Shown: positions 1 to 5,290 of the stretch, in pieces | How the letters are laid out: every line of letters begins with the position of its first letter | Numbering within the stretch: the first letter of the stretch is position 1 | Origin: AC-37 sp035275105 | GTDB lineage: Bacteria; Actinomycetota; Thermoleophilia; Solirubrobacterales; Thermoleophilaceae | NCBI GenBank assembly: GCA_035275105.1 | Contig: DATENL010000051.1 | Coordinates: 1 to 5,889, forward strand | Direction of reading: 5' to 3' | DNA: 5,889 nt | Notes under the pieces: model-generated | Databases searched by the model: none | What the model was told of the DNA's origin: nothing | What the model saw: only the letters and a program-made list of their open reading frames with translations | Program-made: the position numbers and the translations under genes

Positions 1-1024
1 GGATCCGCGCCCCGGCCGCGACAGCTCGCGGCAGCTCGGACACGTGCATCGCGCGCTTGGCGTCGAGGGCGCAGCCGGTGGGGCAGGTCCCGCAGCAGCT
101 GACGCCGCCCGCGTTGCGCGGGATCGGCCCGTGCGACGCCCCCAGCGCCTCGGCGCCGTCACGGCACAGCGACGCGTTGCGTCCGGCGAGCACCGGGTCG
201 ACGGGGACCACGTCGAGGTCGCGCTCGATCGCGTCGTAGTCGTAGGCGAGCTCGGTTGCCCACGCGACCCCGTGCTCCTCGCGCCAGCGCAGCAGGACGT
301 CGTCAGGGGCGCGGGGGCAGCTGCCCGAGTTGACCACCGTGGTGCCGCCGACGGCGCGGCCGACGGGCAGCGCGATCGGCGGCCGGCCGTCGCACGCGGT
401 CAGCCCGCCGTCGCGGTAGAGCGTGGTGAGCGCGTCGACCGCGTCGCGCGAGTACGTGAGCGCGTCGTGGTAGTCGCCCTCCTCGAGGACCACCACGTCG
501 AGCCCCGCCTCGGCGAGCACGCGGGCCGCCGACGCGCCGCCCGCGCCCGAGCCGACCACCACGACGTCGCAGCTCTCGCGGCCGTCGGCCGGCGGCAGGA
601 GCGCGGCCCGATCCAGGTGGGGCGGGAGCGGCGGCGGCTGAGCGCGCGATCCGAGCTCGCAGCGCGGCGTCGAGCCCACGACGGCCTGCACCTCGGGGGC
701 GCGCGCGTACGAGACCCCGCACAGCGACTTGAGCAGCAGCACGAGGTTCCGCGCGAGCATCGAGCCGCTCGACTCGAGCCGCTCGATCCGCCGCGCCCGC
801 CGTTCGGGGGACATGCGCGAGAAGCGCGGCAGCGACGAGCGCTCGAGCACCCGCAGCGCGAGGCGCGCCGTGCCGCGCATCCGCGGCGGCGCCGCCTCCA
901 GGATCCGAAGTGCGCCGTCCACCACCGGCAGCCCGCCGTCGTCGTCCGCGGCCGGCAGCGCGCCGCCGGGCGGGATCAGCGCCTGCGAGAACGCGCGCAG
1001 GGTCCAGAGCTCAGGCGCCGCCAG
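1..1024 (-). CDS. GMC-family FAD-dependent oxidoreductase, N-terminal part (runs off the left edge)
   Basis: The minus strand reads open for 341 codons to the window edge. Residues 1-150 form an Ala/Arg/Leu-rich N-terminal region that includes LRAFSQALIPPGG. Next comes the Rossmann FAD-binding segment VVVVGSGAGG (glycines at 158, 160, 163), ending in the acidic pair E181-E182 expected to contact the FAD ribose. GRAVGGTTVVNSG (222-234) is the usual second GMC flavin segment. A Cys-rich stretch CCGTCPTGCALDAKRAMH (310-327) resembles the Cys-Pro-x-Gly-Ala-Lys region of the long-chain alcohol oxidase/dehydrogenase branch. GMC enzymes oxidise alcohols with FAD; the substrate here cannot be told. 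The C-terminal half with the catalytic His is outside the window. No ATG, GTG or TTG lies between the upstream in-frame TGA (1042-1040) and the first conserved residues. I placed the start at CTG 1024-1022, preceded by AAGGGG. GTG at 925 and ATG at 880 are alternatives but would remove conserved sequence. It is probably co-transcribed with the membrane-protein gene 15 bases upstream. Confidence 0.85.
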   Translation of the reverse strand, partial: MAAPELWTLRAFSQALIPPGGALPAADDDGGLPVVDGALRILEAAPPRMRGTARLALRVLERSSLPRFSRMSPERRARRIERLESSGSMLARNLVLLLKSLCGVSYARAPEVQAVVGSTPRCELGSRAQPPPLPPHLDRAALLPPADGRESCDVVVVGSGAGGASAARVLAEAGLDVVVLEEGDYHDALTYSRDAVDALTTLYRDGGLTACDGRPPIALPVGRAVGGTTVVNSGSCPRAPDDVLLRWREEHGVAWATELAYDYDAIERDLDVVPVDPVLAGRNASLCRDGAEALGASHGPIPRNAGGVSCCGTCPTGCALDAKRAMHVSELPRAVAAGARI

Positions 1025-1039
1025 GCCCCGGGCGCCCCT

Positions 1040-1549
1040 TCAGACCGGTGCGCGCGCCTCCACCTCGGTGGCGGCCTCGGACTCGGCGGCGGCCTCTGGC
1101 TCGGCCTCCGGCTCGGACTCGGCCTCCGGCTCGGGGCCGAGGAGCACCCAGCAGCCGATCGCCACGCCCACGAGGCTGAGGTCCACCGCGAAGTTCACGA
1201 GGTACGCGAACACCTCCTGGTCGAAGACGTAGAACGCCCCGGCCGCCAGCGACGAGGCCGCCTTTCCGGCGGCGAGGACGAGCAGGAACGGCCGGTAGCG
1301 CCGCGGGTTCGTCGCGATCACGAGCGCGAGGCCGGTGATCACGGTCATGTACGCGAAGCCGAGCGCCAGCCACAGCTTCTGGTCGGTCTCGGGCCCGGTC
1401 GCGAAGCTGCCGATCGCGTCGCCGGCGTCGTCGAGCGTGTCGATCACGCCGTCGGGCGTCGCGATGAACAGGATACCCACGACCGCGAAACCGATCGCAA
1501 GCCCCCGCATAGTGAGCGCGACTACGCGCTCAGCTCCCCTCGACGACAT
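1040..1549 (-). CDS. Four-helix membrane protein of unknown function with acidic C-terminal tail
   Basis: The frame encodes 169 residues. Four hydrophobic segments are visible at about residues 15-31, 60-79, 88-109 and 115-137. The loop between the first two is acidic, and a basic patch NPRRYR (81-86) follows the second, so the protein probably sits in the cytoplasmic membrane. Residues 139-165 are a low-complexity Glu/Pro/Ala/Ser tail built of EPEAES-like units. I do not recognise the family. The ATG at 1549 is preferred over a second ATG at 1510 because a TACGAT -10 box lies 7 bases upstream of it and there is no Shine-Dalgarno sequence, which fits a leaderless message. Its TGA is followed in the same frame by the GMC oxidoreductase, suggesting an operon and perhaps a membrane-anchoring or redox-partner role; that link is inference from position only. 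Confidence 0.8.
   Translation of the reverse strand: MSSRGAERVVALTMRGLAIGFAVVGILFIATPDGVIDTLDDAGDAIGSFATGPETDQKLWLALGFAYMTVITGLALVIATNPRRYRPFLLVLAAGKAASSLAAGAFYVFDQEVFAYLVNFAVDLSLVGVAIGCWVLLGPEPEAESEPEAEPEAAAESEAATEVEARAPV
1102..1134 (-). repeat. Short tandem repeat coding for the Glu/Pro/Ala tail
   Basis: A 15-base sequence, CGGCCTCCGGCTCGG on the plus strand, occurs at 1102-1116 and again at 1120-1134 with a period of 18. A degenerate copy (GGCCTCTGGCTC) sits just to the left. The repeat lies inside the membrane-protein gene and encodes its EPEAES/EPEAEP tail, so it is coding low-complexity sequence that could change length by slippage. Confidence 0.7.
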
Positions 1550-1556
1550 CGCCTGA

Positions 1557-1562
1557 ATCGTA
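1557..1562 (-). promoter_or_regulatory. -10 box (TACGAT) of a likely leaderless promoter for the membrane-protein gene
   Basis: On the minus strand TACGAT (TAnnnT type) is followed by 7 bases and then the ATG at 1549. This spacing puts the expected transcription start at or next to the start codon. No Shine-Dalgarno sequence lies between. A recognisable -35 is absent; TTCTAG with a 17-base spacer is only a weak candidate. Confidence 0.5.
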
Positions 1563-1580
1563 CCTCTGAGCGGCCCAACC

Positions 1581-1586
1581 TAGAAT
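1581..1586 (+). promoter_or_regulatory. -10 box (TAGAAT) of a likely leaderless promoter for gatCAB
   Basis: TAGAAT matches the actinobacterial TAnnnT -10 and differs from TATAAT at two positions. Only 8 bases separate it from the gatC GTG, so the transcript would begin at or within a base or two of the start codon. No Shine-Dalgarno sequence is present in the gap. No clear -35 is visible. It overlaps the expected -35 zone of the divergent promoter. Confidence 0.55.
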
Positions 1587-1594
1587 CGCTCGCC

Positions 1595-1882
1595 GTGATC
1601 GATCGCGACCAGGTTCTGCACGTGGCCCGGCTGGCGCGCCTCCGGCTCGACGACGCCGAGGTCGAGCGGATGGCCGGCGAGCTGTCCGGAATCCTCGATC
1701 ACATCGAGAAGATCGGCGAGCTCGACCTCGACGACGTCGAGCCGACCTCGCACGTGATCCAGGTCGAGAACGTGCTGCGCGAGGACGAGCCGCGCCCGAG
1801 CCTCCCGCGCGAGCGCGCGCTCGAGCAGGCGCCCGATTCGGTGGCCGGCGGCTTCGGAGTGCCGAGCCCGGGCGGCTCGTGA
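1595..1882 (+). CDS. gatC: Aspartyl/glutamyl-tRNA amidotransferase subunit C
   Basis: GatC is the small stabilising subunit of the GatCAB amidotransferase, which converts mischarged Glu-tRNA(Gln) (and in many bacteria Asp-tRNA(Asn)) to the correct aminoacyl-tRNA in the cytoplasm. The 95 residues match the family's usual length of about 95-100. The N-terminal IDRDQVLHVARLARL is the typical helical start, followed by an acidic helix (about 20-45) and the conserved DDVEPTSHV...NVLREDE segment (46-66), which in known structures wraps around the GatA-GatB interface. The tail GGFGVPSPG stands where other GatC proteins have a similar PxxxxxxF-x-VP end. GTG 1595 is chosen because the homology begins exactly there and a TAGAAT box lies 8 bases upstream. 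The TGA overlaps the gatA GTG by 4 bases (GTGA). Confidence 0.95.
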   Translation: MIDRDQVLHVARLARLRLDDAEVERMAGELSGILDHIEKIGELDLDDVEPTSHVIQVENVLREDEPRPSLPRERALEQAPDSVAGGFGVPSPGGS

Positions 1883-3294
1883 GCGAGCTGCTCGAGCTCA
1901 CCGCGGCGCAGGCCGGCGAGCGGGTCCGCGCGGGGGAGGTCTCGGCAGCCGAGCTGTTCGACCTCTACCGCGAGCGCGCCACGGGCGACGACCTCGGTGC
2001 CTACCTCTGGGTGGCCGACGGCGCGCCGCCCGAGCCGCCGGCCGACTCGCCCCTGGGCGGCGTGCCGCTCGCGGTCAAGGACCTGTTCTGCGTCGAGGGC
2101 GTCCCCAGCGCGGCGGGCTCGCGGATCCTCGAGGGCTACCGGCCGCCGTACACCGCGACCGCCGTCGAGCGCCTCAACGCCGCCGGCGCCCCGACGCTCG
2201 GCAAGACGAACATGGACGAGTTCGCGATGGGGTCGTCGAACGAGAACTCGGGCTTCGGACCGGTGCGGAACCCGTGGGACCGCGAGCGCGTCCCGGGCGG
2301 GTCGTCGGGCGGCTCCGCGGCCGCTGTCGCGGCCGGCCGCGCGCCGTGGGCGATCGGGACCGACACGGGCGGCTCGATCCGCCAGCCGGCGGCGCTCTGC
2401 GGGATCGTCGGGCTCAAGCCCACCTACGGCGCGGTGTCCCGCTACGGGATGATCGCGTTCGCGTCCTCGCTCGACCAGTGCGGCCCGCTCACCCGCGACG
2501 TGACCGACGCCGCGCTGCTCTTCCGTCACATGGTCGGGCGCGACTCCTGCGACTCGACCTCGCTCGACTTCCCGGAGCCGGTCGAGATCCCCACCGGCGA
2601 GCGCCTCGACGGCCTCACGGTCGGCGTGCCGCCGGAGCTGTCCGGCGAGGGCGTCGAGCCAGGGGTCCGCGAGGTCTTCGACGCCACGCTGAAGCTGATC
2701 GAGGAGCTCGGTGGCCGGATCGAGGAGGTCGCCCTCCCGCACTCGCCCCACGGCATCGCCGCCTACTACGTGCTCGCGCCGGCCGAGGCCAGCGCCAACC
2801 TGGCCCGCTACGACGGCGTCCGGTACGGCCCCCGGAGGGGTGACGGAGACCTGCTGTCGCTGTACGAGGAGACACGCGCGCAGGGCTTCGGCGCCGAGGT
2901 CAAGCGGCGGATCATGCTCGGCACCTACGCACTCTCGTCGGGCTACTACGAGGCGTACTACGGCCGCGCGCAGCGGGTTCGGACCAAGATCGCGGAGGAC
3001 TTCCGGGCCGCGTTCGAGCGGGTCGACCTGATCGCCACCCCGACGTCGCCGTCGGTCGCGTTCCACCTCGGCGAGCGCACCGACGACCCGCTCGCCATGT
3101 ACATGTCCGACTACTGCACAGTCCCGATGCCGCTTGCGGGCATCCCGGCGATCTCGATCCCCGGGGGCCTGTCTGACGGACTCCCGGTCGGCTTCCAGCT
3201 CGCGGGGCCGGCGTTCAGCGAGAACCGCATCCTCGGCGCCGCCCACGCGCTCGAGCGGGCGATCGGGTTCGACGGGAGCGCCGCGCGTGCCTGA
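1879..3294 (+). CDS. gatA: Glutamyl-tRNA(Gln) amidotransferase subunit A (glutaminase/amidase subunit)
   Basis: GatA hydrolyses glutamine and passes the ammonia to GatB through a channel. The 471-residue protein is close to the usual 480-490. It belongs to the amidase-signature family: the Ser-cisSer-Lys triad is K67 (in PLAVKDLFCVEG), S142 (PGGSSGGSA) and nucleophile S166 (TDTGGSIRQPAA). The spacings of 75 and 24 residues equal those of characterised GatA proteins. Other family blocks are GKTNMDEFAMGSSNENS (109-125), GLKPTYGAVSRYG (178-190) and SGYYEAYYGRAQRVR. The GTG start overlaps the gatC stop by 4 bases. The nearest GGAG lies about 19 bases upstream, too far for a normal Shine-Dalgarno, so translation is probably coupled to gatC. 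The stop overlaps gatB by 8 bases. Both catalytic and glutamine-site blocks look intact. Confidence 0.97.
   Translation: MSELLELTAAQAGERVRAGEVSAAELFDLYRERATGDDLGAYLWVADGAPPEPPADSPLGGVPLAVKDLFCVEGVPSAAGSRILEGYRPPYTATAVERLNAAGAPTLGKTNMDEFAMGSSNENSGFGPVRNPWDRERVPGGSSGGSAAAVAAGRAPWAIGTDTGGSIRQPAALCGIVGLKPTYGAVSRYGMIAFASSLDQCGPLTRDVTDAALLFRHMVGRDSCDSTSLDFPEPVEIPTGERLDGLTVGVPPELSGEGVEPGVREVFDATLKLIEELGGRIEEVALPHSPHGIAAYYVLAPAEASANLARYDGVRYGPRRGDGDLLSLYEETRAQGFGAEVKRRIMLGTYALSSGYYEAYYGRAQRVRTKIAEDFRAAFERVDLIATPTSPSVAFHLGERTDDPLAMYMSDYCTVPMPLAGIPAISIPGGLSDGLPVGFQLAGPAFSENRILGAAHALERAIGFDGSAARA
3274..3278 (+). promoter_or_regulatory. Ribosome-binding site of gatB inside the end of gatA
   Basis: GGGAG ends 8 bases before the GTG at 3287. 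This supports that GTG as the start of gatB, against the open frame that continues further upstream through gatA. Confidence 0.6.
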
Positions 3295-4726
3295 CCCGGT
3301 CGCCGATCGCCACTACGAGCCCGTCATCGGGCTCGAGATCCACGTCCAGCTCTCGACGCGGACGAAGATGTTCTGCGGCTGCGCGCTGTCGTTCGGGGAG
3401 GAGCCGAACACGCGCACCTGCCCGATCTGCCTGGGCCACCCGGGCACGCTCCCCGTCACCAACGCCGAGGCGGTGCACTACGGCCTGATCATCGCCCTCG
3501 CCCTCGAGTGCGAGATCGCGCCGCGCTCGATCTTCCACCGCAAGAACTACTTCTATCCCGACCTTCCGAAGGGCTACCAGATCTCCCAGTACGACATCCC
3601 GCTCGGGTCGGGCGGGCGGCTGGGCGACGTCAGGGTCCACCGGGTGCACCTCGAGGAGGACGCCGCCAAGCTCGTGCACGCCGGCGCGTCCGGCCGGATC
3701 CACGGCGCCGAGAAGAGCGCGGTCGACTTCAACCGCGGCGGCACGCCGCTCGTGGAGATCGTCAGCGAGCCGGACCTTCGCTCGGCCTCCGAGGCGGCGG
3801 AGTGGGGGCGGGTCCTGCGCGGGACGCTCAAGGCCACCGGCGTCTCCGACGTGAACATGGAGGAGGGGTCGCTGCGGATCGACGCGAACGTCTCGATCCG
3901 GCCCGCCGGCGAGGCCACGCTCGGAACGAAGACCGAGCTGAAGAACATGAACTCGTTCCGGTTCCTGGAGCGCGGGATCGAGGCGGAGATCGCCCGGCAG
4001 GAGGCGATTGTGCGCGACGGGGGCGAGGTGGAGCAGGAGACGCTGCACTTCGACGTCGCCTCGGGGACCCTCACGCCGCTGCGCTCGAAGGAGTACGCGC
4101 ACGACTACCGCTACTTCCCCGAGCCGGACCTCGTCCCGATCGCGCCCACCGAGGAGATGCTCGAGCGCGCGCGTGCCGCGATCCCCGAGCTTCCCGCCGA
4201 CCGCGCGCAGCGGCTCGAGACGGAGCTGGGGCTGGCCGCCGAGACCGCCCGGCTGCTCGCCTTCCGCGGCGAGCTGGGCGACTACTTCGAGGCCGCCCTG
4301 GCGGCGGACGGCGGGGTCGAGCCGCGCACCCTGGCCGCGTGGGTCACGAACGACCTGGTCGCCCGACTGGGGGACGTCGAGGACCCGGGGCAGTCGAGCG
4401 TGGAGCCCGGCGCCCTGGCTCGGATCGTCGCGATGGTGGCCGCCAAGCGCATCTCGCAGTCCGCCGGCCGCGAGGTGCTCGACGTGCTCGCGGCGGAGGG
4501 CGGCGACCCCGAGGCGATCGTCTCCGCCCGCTCCCTCGAGATGGCCGGCGACGACGAGCTGGTCGGCATCGTGGAGCGCGCGCTCGAGGCCAACGCCGAC
4601 GCCGTCGAGAAGATCCGCGGCGGTAACGACAAGGCGATCGGCGCGATCGTCGGCGCCGTGATGCGCGAGACCAAGGGCCGCGCCGACGGCGGCGAGGTCC
4701 AGCGGCTCATCCGCGAGCGGCTCTAG
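3287..4726 (+). CDS. gatB: Aspartyl/glutamyl-tRNA amidotransferase subunit B
   Basis: GatB binds the mischarged tRNA, phosphorylates the Glu or Asp side chain with ATP, and amidates it with ammonia supplied by GatA. The 479 residues fit the family range. The cradle domain (about 1-290) starts with YEPVIGLEIHVQL (10-22). Four cysteines, C30, C32, C45 and C48 (FCGC...CPIC), form the zinc-type pattern seen in many GatB proteins. HRKNYFYPDLPKGYQIS (84-100), HLEEDAAK (121-128) and VDFNRGGTPLVEI (146-158) are the kinase/transamidase-site blocks. MEEGSLRIDANVSIRP and KTELKNMNSFRF follow. Residues about 330-479 are the helical and YqeY-like tRNA-contacting tail, ending in the typical KAIGAIVGAVMRETKG helix. 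The GTG at 3287 puts the first conserved residues near position 10, has a GGGAG site 8 bases upstream, and overlaps gatA by 8 bases. It is the last gene of the operon. Confidence 0.97.
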   Translation: MPDPVADRHYEPVIGLEIHVQLSTRTKMFCGCALSFGEEPNTRTCPICLGHPGTLPVTNAEAVHYGLIIALALECEIAPRSIFHRKNYFYPDLPKGYQISQYDIPLGSGGRLGDVRVHRVHLEEDAAKLVHAGASGRIHGAEKSAVDFNRGGTPLVEIVSEPDLRSASEAAEWGRVLRGTLKATGVSDVNMEEGSLRIDANVSIRPAGEATLGTKTELKNMNSFRFLERGIEAEIARQEAIVRDGGEVEQETLHFDVASGTLTPLRSKEYAHDYRYFPEPDLVPIAPTEEMLERARAAIPELPADRAQRLETELGLAAETARLLAFRGELGDYFEAALAADGGVEPRTLAAWVTNDLVARLGDVEDPGQSSVEPGALARIVAMVAAKRISQSAGREVLDVLAAEGGDPEAIVSARSLEMAGDDELVGIVERALEANADAVEKIRGGNDKAIGAIVGAVMRETKGRADGGEVQRLIRERL

Positions 4727-4730
4727 CCAA

Positions 4731-4842
4731 CTCGCCGGGGTGCGGGAAACCGCACCACGAGACACCGGGAGACCCCCTGGGAAGGGGCTCGGCGGCCTGG
4801 GATTCTCCTCACCACGACGGAGGACCACGGAGACAGAGGCCG
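4731..4842 (+). other. Region able to form several hairpins between gatB and a small ORF; possible leader or non-coding RNA
   Basis: Folding by eye gives three elements in order. The first is the GAAA-tetraloop hairpin (4739-4756), with CTCG 4731-4734 able to pair with CGAG 4758-4761. The second pairs GAG-A-CCCC (4769-4776) with GGGG-CTC (4784-4790) around a 7-base loop. The third is an outer stem, CGGCCT 4793-4798 with AGGCCG 4837-4842, enclosing a hairpin of TCCTC 4806-4810 with GAGGA 4820-4824. The outer stem ends one base before an ATG, and the inner stem covers a GGAGGA. I recognise no known riboswitch or ncRNA family. In DNA this rich in G and C some pairing arises by chance, so the call is tentative. 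Without a transcript it could equally be plain intergenic sequence containing a terminator. Confidence 0.3.
4739..4756 (+). terminator. GAAA-tetraloop hairpin 12 bases after gatB
   Basis: GGTGCGG and CCGCACC form a perfect 7-bp stem capped by a GAAA tetraloop. It starts 12 bases after the gatB TAG, the position expected for an operon terminator. No U-tract follows (next bases ACGAGACACC), so it would be an atypical terminator. It may instead be the first hairpin of a larger structured RNA covering 4731-4842. Confidence 0.35.
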
Positions 4843-4980
4843 ATGAGCGCGAACCTGCTAACCCCCCATATCGCCAAGGCGTCCCGCCCCAATGACGCTC
4901 GCGCTGTTGCTTCGATTCGTGACGTGGCTCACCGCAACGGGCGGCGACGGTTGAGGGCGATGCGCGCGAAGCGGAGCTGA
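4843..4980 (+). CDS. Possible 45-residue basic small protein or leader peptide
   Basis: An ATG-to-TGA frame of 45 codons begins MSANLLTPHIAKASRPND and ends with an Arg/Lys-rich tail (about 30-45, including NGRRRLRAM and RAKRS). GGAG at 4829-4832 lies 10 bases before the ATG; AGAGG ends only 3 bases before it. No signal peptide, membrane helix or known motif is visible; the basic tail would suit nucleic-acid binding, which is a guess. Codons include CTA, CAT, AAT, GTT, ATT, CGT and several GCT, which are rare in the neighbouring genes. That could mean transferred or young sequence, a poorly expressed leader peptide, or no coding at all. A 45-codon frame can easily occur by chance in such DNA. 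I do not recognise any homologue. Confidence 0.35.
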   Translation: MSANLLTPHIAKASRPNDARAVASIRDVAHRNGRRRLRAMRAKRS

Positions 4981-4989
4981 CGCGCCGTT

Positions 4990-5004
4990 CCCGCCGGTGG
5001 CGGG
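4990..5004 (+). terminator. Compact GC hairpin, terminator-like or regulatory
   Basis: CCCGCC and GGCGGG form a perfect 6-bp stem with a GGT loop, 9 bases after the small-ORF stop. No U-tract follows. It sits 3 bases before the TATCAT -10 box, so it could end upstream transcription or be an operator overlapping the next promoter. Confidence 0.3.
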
Positions 5005-5007
5005 GCG

Positions 5008-5013
5008 TATCAT
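5008..5013 (+). promoter_or_regulatory. -10 box (TATCAT) upstream of the 74-residue protein gene
   Basis: TATCAT matches TATAAT at five of six positions and fits TAnnnT. The expected start of transcription near 5020 would give a leader of about 29 bases carrying the AGGAGG site. No good -35 sequence is seen at the normal distance. Confidence 0.45.
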
Positions 5014-5034
5014 CGGCTGAGAATCCCGCTCCCG

Positions 5035-5040
5035 AGGAGG
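5035..5040 (+). promoter_or_regulatory. Strong ribosome-binding site of the 74-residue protein
   Basis: AGGAGG is a full Shine-Dalgarno match with an 8-base spacer to the ATG at 5049. It is the strongest site in the window and fixes that start. Confidence 0.8.
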
Positions 5041-5048
5041 CCCGCCGA

Positions 5049-5273
5049 ATGTCGCGACTCATCCGCATGGATCACACCGGCCACTCGACGCTCGCCGAGT
5101 GGACCGCCGGAGACGACGCCGCCTACGCGGCCGCCGTGGAGGCGTTCCGGCGCGAGCTCGACGACGGCTACATCGGCGTCGTCAGCGACGGTCCGGGTAG
5201 CGCCACGCAGGTCCGCGAGCTGCCGGCCGACGCGGCGACCGTGATCCTGCGCAGGCCGATCGCCGGCGGCTAG
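5049..5273 (+). CDS. Small conserved-looking protein of unknown function with a C-terminal Gly-Gly
   Basis: The frame encodes 74 residues with an ideal Shine-Dalgarno sequence. By eye the order is strand (SRLIRMD, 2-8), strand (HSTLAEWT, 12-19), amphipathic helix (about 22-39), strand (YIGVVSD, 41-47), a short linking segment (ATQVRELP) and a final strand (TVILRRPI, 64-71). The protein ends exactly in PIAGG. This layout and the Gly-Gly end recall beta-grasp sulfur carriers and ubiquitin-like proteins, for example MoaD, whose end is commonly PPVAGG. The similarity is in pattern, not in recognised sequence homology. No signal peptide, membrane segment or cysteine is present, so it should be cytoplasmic. 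The next gene starts 17 bases after its stop and is probably in the same operon. No E1-like, JAB-protease or molybdopterin gene is visible in the window to support a conjugation role. Confidence 0.85.
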   Translation: MSRLIRMDHTGHSTLAEWTAGDDAAYAAAVEAFRRELDDGYIGVVSDGPGSATQVRELPADAATVILRRPIAGG

Positions 5274-5290
5274 CCGCCGCGGAGGTCCAG

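Noticed and set aside
1..6. GGATCC at the very start suggesting a cloning junction
   Set aside because: The adjoining sequence is in frame with the oxidoreductase, another GGATCC occurs at 901-906, and there is no vector-like sequence.
44..1594. Very long plus-strand open frame running antisense to the oxidoreductase and membrane-protein genes into gatC
   Set aside because: Its sequence is low-complexity Arg/Ala/Gly without motifs, typical of shadow frames in high-GC DNA. The opposite strand carries clear FAD-binding and membrane-helix sequence. Only the part from 1595 is real (gatC).
4838..4856. Hammerhead-ribozyme-like GATGAG...GAA core
   Set aside because: The essential CUGAUGA is CCGATGA here, the GAAA core is incomplete, and no stem II can form between the two parts.
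4793..4870. Possible fluoride, cobalamin or SAM riboswitch
   Set aside because: Short resemblances (GATG, AACC, GGGAA) occur, but none of the ordered conserved boxes of those families is present and no fitting transporter or enzyme gene follows.
1699..5068. Long minus-strand open frames (515 and 617 codons) opposite gatA and gatB
   Set aside because: They lie antisense to highly conserved gat genes and arise from codon bias. They show no recognisable domain or ribosome-binding site.
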